DNA of 20,236 nt. Source: an uncultured Oscillospiraceae bacterium. GTDB taxonomy: Bacteria > Bacillota > Clostridia > Oscillospirales > Oscillospiraceae. The stretch lies in assembly GCA_910585815.1 (NCBI GenBank), contig CAJUFJ010000060.1, positions 1 to 20,236 on the forward strand, in the 5' to 3' direction. The notes beneath the pieces were generated by a model, which saw only the letters and a list, made by a program, of their open reading frames with translations, had not been told where the DNA came from and ran no database searches. A program made the translations under genes and the position numbers. This document shows, piece by piece, positions 1 through 6,193 of the stretch (position 1 is its first letter; each line of letters begins with the position of its first letter).

Positions 1-253
1 GATGCGCCACCGGGCGGGCATCGGCATGAGCGAGCACTCCGACGCCGTGGTGGTCATCGTCTCGGAGGAGACGGGCTCCATCTCCGCCGCCGTGGGCGGA
101 ATGCTCAAGCGGCACTTGGCCCCCGAGACCCTGGAGCGCCTGCTGCGCAACGAGCTCCTCAATGACAAGCAGGAGGAGAAAAAGAGTGGTCAGCTCCCCC
201 TGGTGGGGATGCTGCTGGGCGGAGGCAAGCGAGAGGAGGGCGGCCAGCTATGA
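1..253 (+). CDS. cdaA: Diadenylate cyclase CdaA, C-terminal fragment (5' end outside window)
   Basis: This is the last ~83 residues of a DAC-domain enzyme that condenses two ATP into cyclic di-AMP, usually anchored in the membrane by N-terminal helices that are not in this window. The visible part begins with the RHR motif (residues 2-4 of the fragment) of the ATP-binding site, followed by the AGIGMSEHSDA stretch and VSEETGSIS, both typical of the CdaA/DisA catalytic fold. The DGA motif would lie upstream. The open frame continues through the left edge, so the ATG at position 2 is an internal methionine and not a start. The stop overlaps the start of cdaR by 4 bp (ATGA), the usual cdaA-cdaR coupling. 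CdaA rather than DisA is inferred from the cdaR neighbour and from the absence of a C-terminal DNA-binding domain. Confidence 0.9.
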   Translation, partial: MRHRAGIGMSEHSDAVVVIVSEETGSISAAVGGMLKRHLAPETLERLLRNELLNDKQEEKKSGQLPLVGMLLGGGKREEGGQL

Positions 254-1473
254 TGGCACGGCTGAAGGAGAGCCGGTGGGTCTACATTTTACTGTCGATT
301 CTGCTGGCCATCATCTTCTGGTTCTATGTACGGGCCGCAGTGGACCCCAGCGGGGTTACCAACATCCACAATGTGCGGGTGGAGGTCACAGGCGCCAATG
401 TGCTGGCCAGCCAGGGCCTGGCCATCTCGGAGATATCCCCCCAGGTGGTGGAGCTGCGGGTGGAGGGCCCCAACAGCGCCCGCACCAACCTGCTCCGCCA
501 CCGCAGCGGCCTGTATGTGCGGGTAGACGTGTCCAGCTGCGTGGAGGGGGTAAACACCCTGCGCTACAAGCCGGTTTGGCCGGAGCAGGTGAACACCGAC
601 GACCTGTCGGCCCCCAGCTCCACGGTTACCGTGACGGTGGAAAAGCTGTATAACAAGTCCTTCGACGTCCGCTTCCAGCTGGAGGGCAAGGTGGCCGGCA
701 GCTACCAGATGGGCACCCCCGCCATTGAGCCTGAGCGGGTGGTGGTCAGCGGTCCGGTGGAGCAGGTAAACCAGGTGGACCGGGTGGCGGCCATCCTCAA
801 AACCGAGGAGCTGAGCGAGCGATTTGCCGGCGACCTGCCTCTGGTCCCTCTGGACAAGCAGGGCAAGCCCCTGACCGACCTGGAGATCACCCTCAGCGCC
901 GAGACGGCCTATGTGGTGGTGCCGGTGGTGGTGATGAAGGAGGTCCGGCTGACCGTCAACCTTCTGCCCGGCGGCGGCGCGACAGAGGATGACGCGGTGA
1001 TGAACATTGATCCCCCGAGCATTGTGGTCTCGGGTTCCGAGGCCGACCTGGAGGGGCTGGAGGAGATTTCCCTGGGCAGCATCAACCTGTCTTCCGTGGT
1101 GGGCACCAACACCTTCCCCTTTGCCATCGAGCTGGACCCCAGCCTCACCAATGAGAGCGGTCTCACCACCGCCCAGGTGACGGTGACGGTGGACGGGCTG
1201 GATACCGAGGTGTTCCCGGTGACGAACATCCGCACCATTAACGAGCCCGAGGGCTACACCGTGGATATTGTGACCCAGAGCGTCCTGGTAACGGTCCGGG
1301 GGCCGGCGGAGGAGCTGGCTAAAATCGACGCCAGCCAGCTGCGGATTGTGGCCGACCTGTCCAACGTGACCACAGAGGGCACCAGCCAGGTGCCCGCCCA
1401 TGTCCGTCTGGACGGCACCAGCACGGTGGGAGTTATCAACAACTACACCATTACGGTTAATATGAGCAGATAA
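250..1473 (+). CDS. cdaR: YbbR-domain protein CdaR, regulator of CdaA
   Basis: Membrane-anchored extracytoplasmic protein that modulates the adjacent c-di-AMP cyclase. Residues ~11-28 form one hydrophobic segment (VYILLSILLAIIFWFYV) after a short basic N-terminus, which fits an N-in signal anchor. The remaining ~375 residues read as about four consecutive YbbR repeats (roughly 45-135, 140-225, 230-315, 325-405). These are beta-rich and carry recurring motifs such as VVVSGP, IVVSGSE and VLVTVRGPAEEL, each followed by I-D-A or a similar turn. The length of 407 aa is usual for the family. The start at 250 overlaps the cdaA stop; an alternative ATG lies directly after it at 253, and a GAGGAGG ribosome site sits just upstream. 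glmM, the usual third gene of this operon in Bacillus, is absent here. Confidence 0.92.
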   Translation: MMARLKESRWVYILLSILLAIIFWFYVRAAVDPSGVTNIHNVRVEVTGANVLASQGLAISEISPQVVELRVEGPNSARTNLLRHRSGLYVRVDVSSCVEGVNTLRYKPVWPEQVNTDDLSAPSSTVTVTVEKLYNKSFDVRFQLEGKVAGSYQMGTPAIEPERVVVSGPVEQVNQVDRVAAILKTEELSERFAGDLPLVPLDKQGKPLTDLEITLSAETAYVVVPVVVMKEVRLTVNLLPGGGATEDDAVMNIDPPSIVVSGSEADLEGLEEISLGSINLSSVVGTNTFPFAIELDPSLTNESGLTTAQVTVTVDGLDTEVFPVTNIRTINEPEGYTVDIVTQSVLVTVRGPAEELAKIDASQLRIVADLSNVTTEGTSQVPAHVRLDGTSTVGVINNYTITVNMSR

Positions 1474-1485
1474 GCGAGGAACACT

Positions 1486-1914
1486 ATGGTTCAAAACGCG
1501 ATTGTAAAGAAAATTGTCCGGGAGGGGGTGGCGGAGGTGTCCCTCCTGCGGCAGATGGAGTGCGGCCTGCACTGCGACGGGGCCTGCGCCGGCTGCTCGG
1601 CCAAGCCCCCCCAGGAGATCCTGGCCCTGGCCACCAACGGCATCGGGGCCAAGCCCGGCGACTTTGTGGAGGTGGAGCCCTCCGACGGACACAACATCAG
1701 CCCCTCGGTGGCGGTGTTCCTCCTGCCCTGCGTGGGGCTGGGAGTGGGCTACGCCCTGGGGACGAATGTGCTCCATCTCAGCGAGCTGACCGCCATGGTG
1801 ACGGCCCTCTTAGGGTTGGCCGCCGGCTTTATCCCCGCCTTCCTCATGAATCGGGCCATCACCCGGAGCGCCGCCCCGGAGTTTGCCATCCTGAAGCAGC
1901 TGCGGCGGGGGTAA
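1486..1914 (+). CDS. RseC/MucC-like membrane protein (SoxR-reducing-system family)
   Basis: Short 142-residue protein of the RseC_MucC type. It has a cytoplasmic N-terminal region with a four-cysteine cluster at residues 26, 30, 34 and 37 (CGLHCDGACAGC), then two predicted membrane helices (about 71-92 and 98-118) and a short basic tail. In proteobacteria RseC acts with the Rsx/Rnf electron-transfer complex and influences SoxR or sigma-E signalling. In clostridia such proteins are often linked to Rnf genes, but no rnf gene is in this window, so the redox partner is unknown. The cysteine spacing could bind an Fe-S cluster or another metal (inference). It starts 12 bp after cdaR with a GAGGA ribosome site. 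Confidence 0.8.
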   Translation: MVQNAIVKKIVREGVAEVSLLRQMECGLHCDGACAGCSAKPPQEILALATNGIGAKPGDFVEVEPSDGHNISPSVAVFLLPCVGLGVGYALGTNVLHLSELTAMVTALLGLAAGFIPAFLMNRAITRSAAPEFAILKQLRRG

Positions 1915-1917
1915 GGG

Positions 1918-2784
1918 ATGTTCGGCTATGTGCGCCCCTTCCGGCCGGAGCTGAAATGCAAGGATTTTGACCTGTACCGGGCGACCTACTGCGGCCTGTG
2001 CCGCTGTCTCCGGCGGCGGTACGGCCTGATTGCCCCCATGCTCCTCAACTTTGATTTCACCTTTCTCGCCCTGCTGCTGTGGGAGCCGGAGGAGCGATTC
2101 ACCCCCTGCCGGGGCCGGTGCCACGCCAACCCCCTGCGGAAGCTGCCCATGTGTCCCGACAGTCCCGCCCTGGAGCTGGCCGCCGACGAGAGCGTAATCC
2201 TGGCCTGGTGGAAGCTGCAAGACGGGGTGCAGGACGAGGGTCTGGTAAAGGGCCTGCCTGCCCGGGCGCTGTCCCTGCTGCTGCGACCCGCCTACCGAAA
2301 GGCCGCCCGGCGCTGCCCCGCCTTTGATGGGACGGTGCGGGACTGTCTGGCCGAGCTGTCCGCCCTGGAGCGGGAGGGCTGTCCCTCGCTGGACCGGACG
2401 GCGGACACCTTCGCCCGCCTGCTCCAGTCCGCCGCCCCCCGGGAGGGGGAGCGGGGGCGGGTGCTGGCCCAGCTGCTGTACCACCTGGGCCGGTGGATTT
2501 ACCTGGCCGACGCCCGGGACGATCTGGAGGAGGACAGGCAGTCCGGCCGGTACAACCCGGTGGCCGCCCGCTACGGCCCGGACGGGGACGACGGGGCCCT
2601 GCGGCTGACCATGGACAACTCCCTGGCCCAAATGGGCGCCGCCCTCCAGCTGGGGGACTTCGGTTGCCGGACGGCTCTGCTGGAAAATATTGTATACCTC
2701 GGCCTGCCTCTAGTGGAGAGGGCCGTGTTTGATGGGACCTGGCGCGATATAAAAAAACAAAAGATTTGGAGAAACGACACATGA
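1918..2784 (+). CDS. DUF5685 family protein, cysteine-rich N-terminus
   Basis: A 288-residue soluble, mostly helical protein recognisable as DUF5685 from its opening MFGYVRPFRPELK and the YCGLCRCL motif. Its function is not established. Seven cysteines fall in the first 79 residues (C14, C25, C28, C30, C64, C68, C79), arranged like a metal site. Near the C-terminus an acidic run D198-A-R-D-D-L-E-E-D206 is followed by GRYNP (210-214). As far as I recall, related actinobacterial DUF5685 proteins keep this D-A-x-x-D-x-x-x-D...NP pattern. It resembles the second Asp-rich motif of squalene/phytoene-synthase-type enzymes, but that is only an analogy. The start ATG follows the preceding stop by 3 bp, with a G-rich ribosome site inside the upstream gene, and the stop overlaps the next ATG, so translation is probably coupled. 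Confidence 0.8.
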   Translation: MFGYVRPFRPELKCKDFDLYRATYCGLCRCLRRRYGLIAPMLLNFDFTFLALLLWEPEERFTPCRGRCHANPLRKLPMCPDSPALELAADESVILAWWKLQDGVQDEGLVKGLPARALSLLLRPAYRKAARRCPAFDGTVRDCLAELSALEREGCPSLDRTADTFARLLQSAAPREGERGRVLAQLLYHLGRWIYLADARDDLEEDRQSGRYNPVAARYGPDGDDGALRLTMDNSLAQMGAALQLGDFGCRTALLENIVYLGLPLVERAVFDGTWRDIKKQKIWRNDT

Positions 2785-3374
2785 GAGACCCGTACAGCGT
2801 TTTGGGCGTGAGTCAGAACGCCAGCGACGACGAGGTGAAAAAGGCTTACCGGGAGCTGGCCCGAAAATATCACCCCGACAACTATCAGAACAACCCCCTG
2901 GCCGACCTGGCCGAGGAGAAGATGAAGGAGATCAACGAGGCCTACGACACCATCACCAAGCAGCGGTCGGGGGGCTATTCGGGGAGCTCCCCGGGGGGCT
3001 ATGGCGGCTACCAGCAGAGGAGCTACTCCTCCGGCGACCCCGCCTATGCCCGCATCCGCAATCTGATCAACATGGGCGACCTGAACCAGGCGGAGCAACT
3101 GCTCTACGAGGTGGGCCAGAAGAACGGGGAGTGGTACTTCCTGTCGGGCAGCATCGCCTACCGGAAGGGCTGGATGGACGAGGCCATGCAGAACTATGTC
3201 CGGGCCGTGCAGATGGAGCCCAACAACATGGAGTACCGCCAGGCCCTGTCTGTGATGCAGCGGGGGACCATGGGCGGCTACCGCCCTGCGGGCTACGCCA
3301 CGGGGATGGACGCCATGGACTGCTGCACCACCATGATGTGCCTCAACTGCCTGTGTGGGGGAGGCCGCTGTTAA
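2781..3374 (+). CDS. J-domain (DnaJ-type) protein with TPR-like region and Cys-rich tail
   Basis: A 197-residue co-chaperone-like protein. Residues 1-62 form a complete J domain (DPYSVLGVS, then KYHPDNY with the HPD at 31-33), which should stimulate an Hsp70 ATPase. A Gly/Ser/Tyr-rich linker follows (63-86), then a helical region (87-160) whose WYFLSGSIAYRKG...AMQNYVRAVQMEPNN pattern reads as TPR-like repeats. The protein ends in a tail with six cysteines (181, 182, 187, 190, 192, 197). The zinc-finger and C-terminal substrate domains of true DnaJ are missing. I chose the ATG at 2781, which overlaps the preceding stop (ATGA) and has GGAG 9 bp upstream, over an in-frame TTG at 2766. The tail may bind metal or an Fe-S cluster (inference). 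Confidence 0.88.
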   Translation: MRDPYSVLGVSQNASDDEVKKAYRELARKYHPDNYQNNPLADLAEEKMKEINEAYDTITKQRSGGYSGSSPGGYGGYQQRSYSSGDPAYARIRNLINMGDLNQAEQLLYEVGQKNGEWYFLSGSIAYRKGWMDEAMQNYVRAVQMEPNNMEYRQALSVMQRGTMGGYRPAGYATGMDAMDCCTTMMCLNCLCGGGRC

Positions 3375-3905
3375 ATGGCCGGGCGGGATGGAAAACAGAG
3401 CGCCAATACGGCGCTGGGCGGAGTGATGGCGGCGGGCAGTCTGGTGGTCCTGTGGCTGGCCTGCGTGGCCCCCTCGGGCCGGATCGGCCTCACCGCCGCC
3501 GCCGGACTGTTCCCCATGGCCGCCACTCTCTACGCCGGGCGGACTGCGGGCTGCCTGTGCTGGGCGGCCGCCTCTCTGCTTGGCCTTTTTATGCTGCCCG
3601 ACAAGGGGGTGGCCCTGCTGTTTCTGGCCTTTTTGGGGCTGTATCCGGTGATAAAGGGCCGCATCGAAACGCTGGACCGCCGGGCGGTGGAGTGGGGGCT
3701 GAAGCTGTGCTGGTTTGAAATGACCCTTACCCTGTTCTGGTTTGTGTTTCAGGAGCTGTTTCTGCCCGAGGCTCCGGCATGGCTGGCCAGCAATGCTGTG
3801 CTGGTCTATGTTCTGGGCGGCGTGGTTTTTATCTGTTATGACATTGGCTTATCCCAACTTATTACCCTTTTGCGCACCCGTCTGTACCGCGCGAAAGGAC
3901 ATTAA
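3375..3905 (+). CDS. Small polytopic membrane protein, unknown function
   Basis: I do not recognise a named family. The 176-residue product is very hydrophobic, with about six membrane segments (near 13-32, 36-54, 58-73, 78-94, 107-128, 139-158), a basic N-terminus and a basic C-terminus (RTRLYRAKGH). The overall look is that of a small transporter-type or ECF S-component-like membrane protein, but no diagnostic motif supports a specific call. The ATG follows the J-domain gene's stop with no spacer, and GGGGGAGG inside that gene provides the ribosome site. It is therefore a co-expressed member of the cdaA-cdaR-RseC-DUF5685-J cluster. The last third is less GC-rich than its neighbours. Confidence 0.75.
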   Translation: MAGRDGKQSANTALGGVMAAGSLVVLWLACVAPSGRIGLTAAAGLFPMAATLYAGRTAGCLCWAAASLLGLFMLPDKGVALLFLAFLGLYPVIKGRIETLDRRAVEWGLKLCWFEMTLTLFWFVFQELFLPEAPAWLASNAVLVYVLGGVVFICYDIGLSQLITLLRTRLYRAKGH

Positions 3906-3917
3906 GGAGTGAATAAC

Positions 3918-4796
3918 ATGGTCAAAAGCATGACCGGGTACGGCCGGGCAGAGGAAATCTTCAACGGCTGTACCATAACTGTGGAGCTGCGCTCCGTCAA
4001 CAACCGCTATCTGGACTGCAACGTCCGCATCCCCCGGCTGTACCTCTTTGCGGAGGACGGCATCAAAAGTCGGGTGCAGGGCGTGATCTCACGGGGAAAG
4101 GTGGATGTGTTTGTCACCCTGGACAGCACCGGCGCGGACAGGGTGCAGGTATCGGTAAACCGGCCGGTGGCCGACGGCTACTACCAGGCCCTGAAACAGC
4201 TCTCGGAGGACTACGGCCTGTCGGGGGAGATATCCGTGTCCCTGCTGTCCCGCTTCCCGGAGGTCCTGCTGGCCGAGAAGGCGGAGGAGGACGTGGAACA
4301 GATGGCCAGGGATATCTGCTCCGTGCTGGACCAGGCCCTGGCCGACTTCGACCAGATGCGCACCCGGGAGGGGGAGCGGCTGAAGGAGGATATCCTGTCC
4401 CGGGCCGTGACCATTGAGGAGAAGGTGGCCCTGGTGGAGCAGCGCTCCCCCCAGACGGTGGCCGAGTACCGGGCCAAGCTGGAGGCCCGGATGAATGAGG
4501 TGCTGTCCAACACCCAGCTGGACCCCGCCCGCATCCTCACCGAGGCGGCCATCTTTGCCGACAAGGTGGCGGTGGACGAGGAGACCGTCCGCCTGCGCAG
4601 CCACATCGGCCAGCTTCGGGAGATGCTCTCCAGGGGGGGAGCCACCGGCCGGAAGCTGGACTTCCTCATTCAGGAGTTTAACCGGGAGGCCAACACCATC
4701 GGCTCCAAGTGCAGCGACATTGAGATTTCCGCCCAGGTGGTGGACATCAAGGCGGAGATCGAGAAGATTCGGGAGCAGGTGCAGAATATCGAATAG
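3918..4796 (+). CDS. yicC: YicC/YloC-family endoribonuclease
   Basis: A 292-residue member of the YicC-like family. YicC in E. coli is an endoribonuclease linked to sRNA turnover; YloC in Bacillus is the ortholog. The protein opens with the signature MVKSMTGYGRAE and continues with RSVNNRYLDCNVR, both hallmarks of the N-terminal domain (about 1-155). The C-terminal DUF1732 domain ends in the highly conserved GRKLDFLIQEFNREANT and IGSKCSDIEISAQVVDIK segments. I use the ATG at 3918, eight bases after AAGGAG, because family members begin MIKSMTGYGR; an upstream in-frame GTG (3909) overlaps that ribosome site. Linkage to remA-gmk-rpoZ downstream is the conserved Firmicutes order. Confidence 0.95.
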   Translation: MVKSMTGYGRAEEIFNGCTITVELRSVNNRYLDCNVRIPRLYLFAEDGIKSRVQGVISRGKVDVFVTLDSTGADRVQVSVNRPVADGYYQALKQLSEDYGLSGEISVSLLSRFPEVLLAEKAEEDVEQMARDICSVLDQALADFDQMRTREGERLKEDILSRAVTIEEKVALVEQRSPQTVAEYRAKLEARMNEVLSNTQLDPARILTEAAIFADKVAVDEETVRLRSHIGQLREMLSRGGATGRKLDFLIQEFNREANTIGSKCSDIEISAQVVDIKAEIEKIREQVQNIE

Positions 4797-4804
4797 AATT
4801 GGTT

Positions 4805-4880
4805 TGTAGGGCGTGACGACTCGGCACGCCGAAAATATGGAGACCGGAAAAACGGCGCGCCGAGGTCGTCGCGCCCTACA
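4805..4880. repeat. REP-like facing pair of palindromic units (yicC-remA gap)
   Basis: Two inverted copies of a ~27-base unit with heads outward: unit 1 at 4805-4831 starts TGTAGGGCGTGACGAC, and unit 2, read on the other strand, spans 4880-4853 and starts TGTAGGGCGCGACGACC. Each unit folds on its own: GGCGTG pairs with CACGCC in unit 1, and GGCGCG with CGCGCC in unit 2, around a conserved ACGAC(C)TCGG loop. The two copies can also pair with each other over most of their length. No poly-T tract follows, so this is not a plain terminator, although it may attenuate read-through into remA or stabilise mRNA. Confidence 0.8.
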
Positions 4881-4906
4881 GGACAAGAATGGCGGGAGGG
4901 AATAGA

Positions 4907-5170
4907 TTGAAGCTCATCAACATCGGCTTTGGCAGTCTGGTATCCGCCGGCAGGCTGGTGGCGGTGGTCAGCCCGGACTCCGCCCCCATAAAGCGCATGG
5001 CCCAGGAGGCCAGGGAGCGGGGTATCCTTATCGACGCCACCTACGGGCACAAAACCAGAGCGGTCCTGATAATGGACAACGACCATGTGGTGCTGTCCGC
5101 CCTGGCGCCGGAGGTCATCGCCGGCCGCCTGGAGGGCAGGGAGCCGGACAGCGGGGAGGAGAAGCCATGA
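4907..5170 (+). CDS. remA: RemA family DNA-binding regulator (DUF370)
   Basis: An 87-residue protein of the RemA type. In Bacillus subtilis RemA activates biofilm matrix operons by binding DNA as a ring-shaped oligomer with an LytTR-like fold; here only the family assignment is firm. The signature runs through the whole protein: KLINIGFGS near the start, VSPDSAPIKRM in the middle and LIDATYGHKTRAVLIMD before the C-terminus. The start chosen is TTG at 4907, giving MKLINIGFG as in relatives and preceded by GGGAGGG at a 6-base spacing. The in-frame ATG at 4889 would start only 9 bases after the repeat and has no good ribosome site. Its stop overlaps the gmk start (ATGA). Confidence 0.93.
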   Translation: MKLINIGFGSLVSAGRLVAVVSPDSAPIKRMAQEARERGILIDATYGHKTRAVLIMDNDHVVLSALAPEVIAGRLEGREPDSGEEKP

Positions 5171-5772
5171 AAAAGGAAAAGGGCCAGCTGATTGTGCTGT
5201 CCGGACCGTCGGGCGTGGGCAAGAGCACCGTAATCGCCGAGCTGCTCAGCCAGCGGGACAACATCTATTTCTCCGTGTCCTACACCACCCGGCAGCCCCG
5301 GGTGGGGGAACAGGACGGGGTGAATTACAACTTTGTGGACCGGGCGGAGTTTGAGCGGATGATCACCGCCGGCGAGCTGCTGGAGTACGCCGAGTATGTG
5401 AGCAATTACTACGGCACCTCGCTGAAGGCCATCCAGGACAAGCTGGACGCCGGCGTGGATGTGCTGCTGGACATCGAGGTCCAGGGGGCGGCCAAGGTGC
5501 GTGCGCGGTGCCCCGGGGCCCTGTTCATCTTCATCATCCCCCCCTCCTTCGAGGAGCTGTCCCGCCGCCTCCACCGCCGGGGCACCGACGGCGAGGACGT
5601 GATTGCCGGCCGGCTGGAGAAGGCCAGGGTGGAGTTCCGGGAGATTCCCAACTACGACTACCTGGTCATCAACGACAAGGTGTCGGGAGCGGTGGCGGAG
5701 ATTGAGGCCATCCTCACCGCCGCCGAGTGCAGGGTGGAAAACCGAAAGTCTATTCTGACCCAGTTTGCGTAA
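5167..5772 (+). CDS. gmk: Guanylate kinase
   Basis: Cytosolic enzyme converting GMP and ATP to GDP and ADP, essential for GTP and dGTP supply. The 201-residue length is standard. The P-loop GPSGVGKST is at residues 13-21. The GMP-binding region follows, with SVSYTTRQPRVGEQDGVNYNFVD (S-TTR-PR-GE motif) and EYAEYVSNYYGTS. LLDIEVQGAAKVR and the RLHRRGTDGEDVIAGRL lid segment complete the fold. It overlaps remA by 4 bp and precedes rpoZ, the classic yloC-remA-gmk-rpoZ arrangement. In Firmicutes guanylate kinase is an (p)ppGpp target; nothing in the sequence contradicts that, but it cannot be read from it. Confidence 0.97.
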   Translation: MKKEKGQLIVLSGPSGVGKSTVIAELLSQRDNIYFSVSYTTRQPRVGEQDGVNYNFVDRAEFERMITAGELLEYAEYVSNYYGTSLKAIQDKLDAGVDVLLDIEVQGAAKVRARCPGALFIFIIPPSFEELSRRLHRRGTDGEDVIAGRLEKARVEFREIPNYDYLVINDKVSGAVAEIEAILTAAECRVENRKSILTQFA

Positions 5773-5791
5773 CAATAAAAGGAGCGCCGGA

Positions 5792-5825
5792 CAGAGGCGC
5801 GTGACATGCCTCTGGGGCGTGACGA
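5792..5825. repeat. Small hairpin plus possible decayed REP-like half-unit (gmk-rpoZ gap)
   Basis: The 77-base gap between gmk and rpoZ contains a perfect 7-bp inverted repeat, CAGAGGC (5792-5798) and GCCTCTG (5808-5814), with a 9-base loop. It is directly followed by GGGCGTGACGA (5815-5825), the same 11 bases as inside the unit at 4809-4819. No GTAG head and no T-run are present. It may be a degenerate repeat copy or a leader structure for rpoZ. Confidence 0.45.
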
Positions 5826-5849
5826 TAACAGGAATAAGGAGTTTTTATT

Positions 5850-6065
5850 ATGATGCTGGAACCCGCAATGAAGGACCTGCTGGAAAAGGTGCCCAGCCGC
5901 TATGAGCTGGTAAACGTGGTGGCCTGCAAGGCCCGCCGCATCGCCCGGGAGGCCGAGATGGCCGGCGAACCCCTGGATGAAAAGCCGGTGAGCATCGCCA
6001 TCCAGGCCGTGGCCAGAGGTGAGCTGGACAACAGGGCCGGCGAACCGGAGCAGGCGGAGGGCTGA
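5850..6065 (+). CDS. rpoZ: RNA polymerase omega subunit
   Basis: A 71-residue omega subunit that helps beta-prime folding and assembly of RNA polymerase. The family pattern is clear: ML-PAMKDLLEKVPSRYELVNVVACKARRIARE, followed by the KPVSIAIQAVARGEL stretch that corresponds to the conserved K-V--A--EI--G motif. The C-terminal tail is short and acidic (DNRAGEPEQAEG). The start is ATG 5850 (a second ATG follows at 5853), eight bases after AAGGAG. The position after gmk matches other Firmicutes, but coaBC, which usually follows, is not here; a repeat pair and then priA come next. Confidence 0.93.
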   Translation: MMLEPAMKDLLEKVPSRYELVNVVACKARRIAREAEMAGEPLDEKPVSIAIQAVARGELDNRAGEPEQAEG

Positions 6066-6095
6066 AGGCCGGTCCGCCGCCATTCGGATTGGAAT

Positions 6096-6154
6096 GGACA
6101 CGACAAGTCGTGTCCCTACACAGAAATTTTGTAGGGCTGCGACTTGTCGTGGCC
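6096..6154. repeat. REP-like pair with heads facing inward (rpoZ-priA gap)
   Basis: Unit 1 is on the - strand, with head CTACA at 6116-6120 and hairpin arms GGACACGAC (6096-6104) and GTCGTGTCC (6107-6115) around AA. Unit 2 is on the + strand, with head TGTAG at 6130-6134 and arms GGCTGCGAC and GTCGTGGCC around TT, with two G-T wobble pairs replacing the Watson-Crick pairs of unit 1. The ten-base spacer between heads is CAGAAATTTT. The 128-base rpoZ-priA gap otherwise holds only the priA ribosome site. Confidence 0.8.
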
Positions 6155-6193
6155 GTTTTCCCCGGAGAGGGGACAAAAAGGGGGTGATGGCCC

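Noticed and set aside
4805..4880. Insertion-sequence or MITE remnant with terminal inverted repeats
   Set aside because: TGTAGGG...CCCTACA looks like terminal repeats, but single units occur elsewhere without a partner, units pair in either orientation, and no target duplication is seen; REP-like units explain all copies.
4889..4906. ATG start for remA at 4889
   Set aside because: Family members start at M(T)(I)K-INIGFG, and the TTG at 4907 has a well-placed GGGAGGG.
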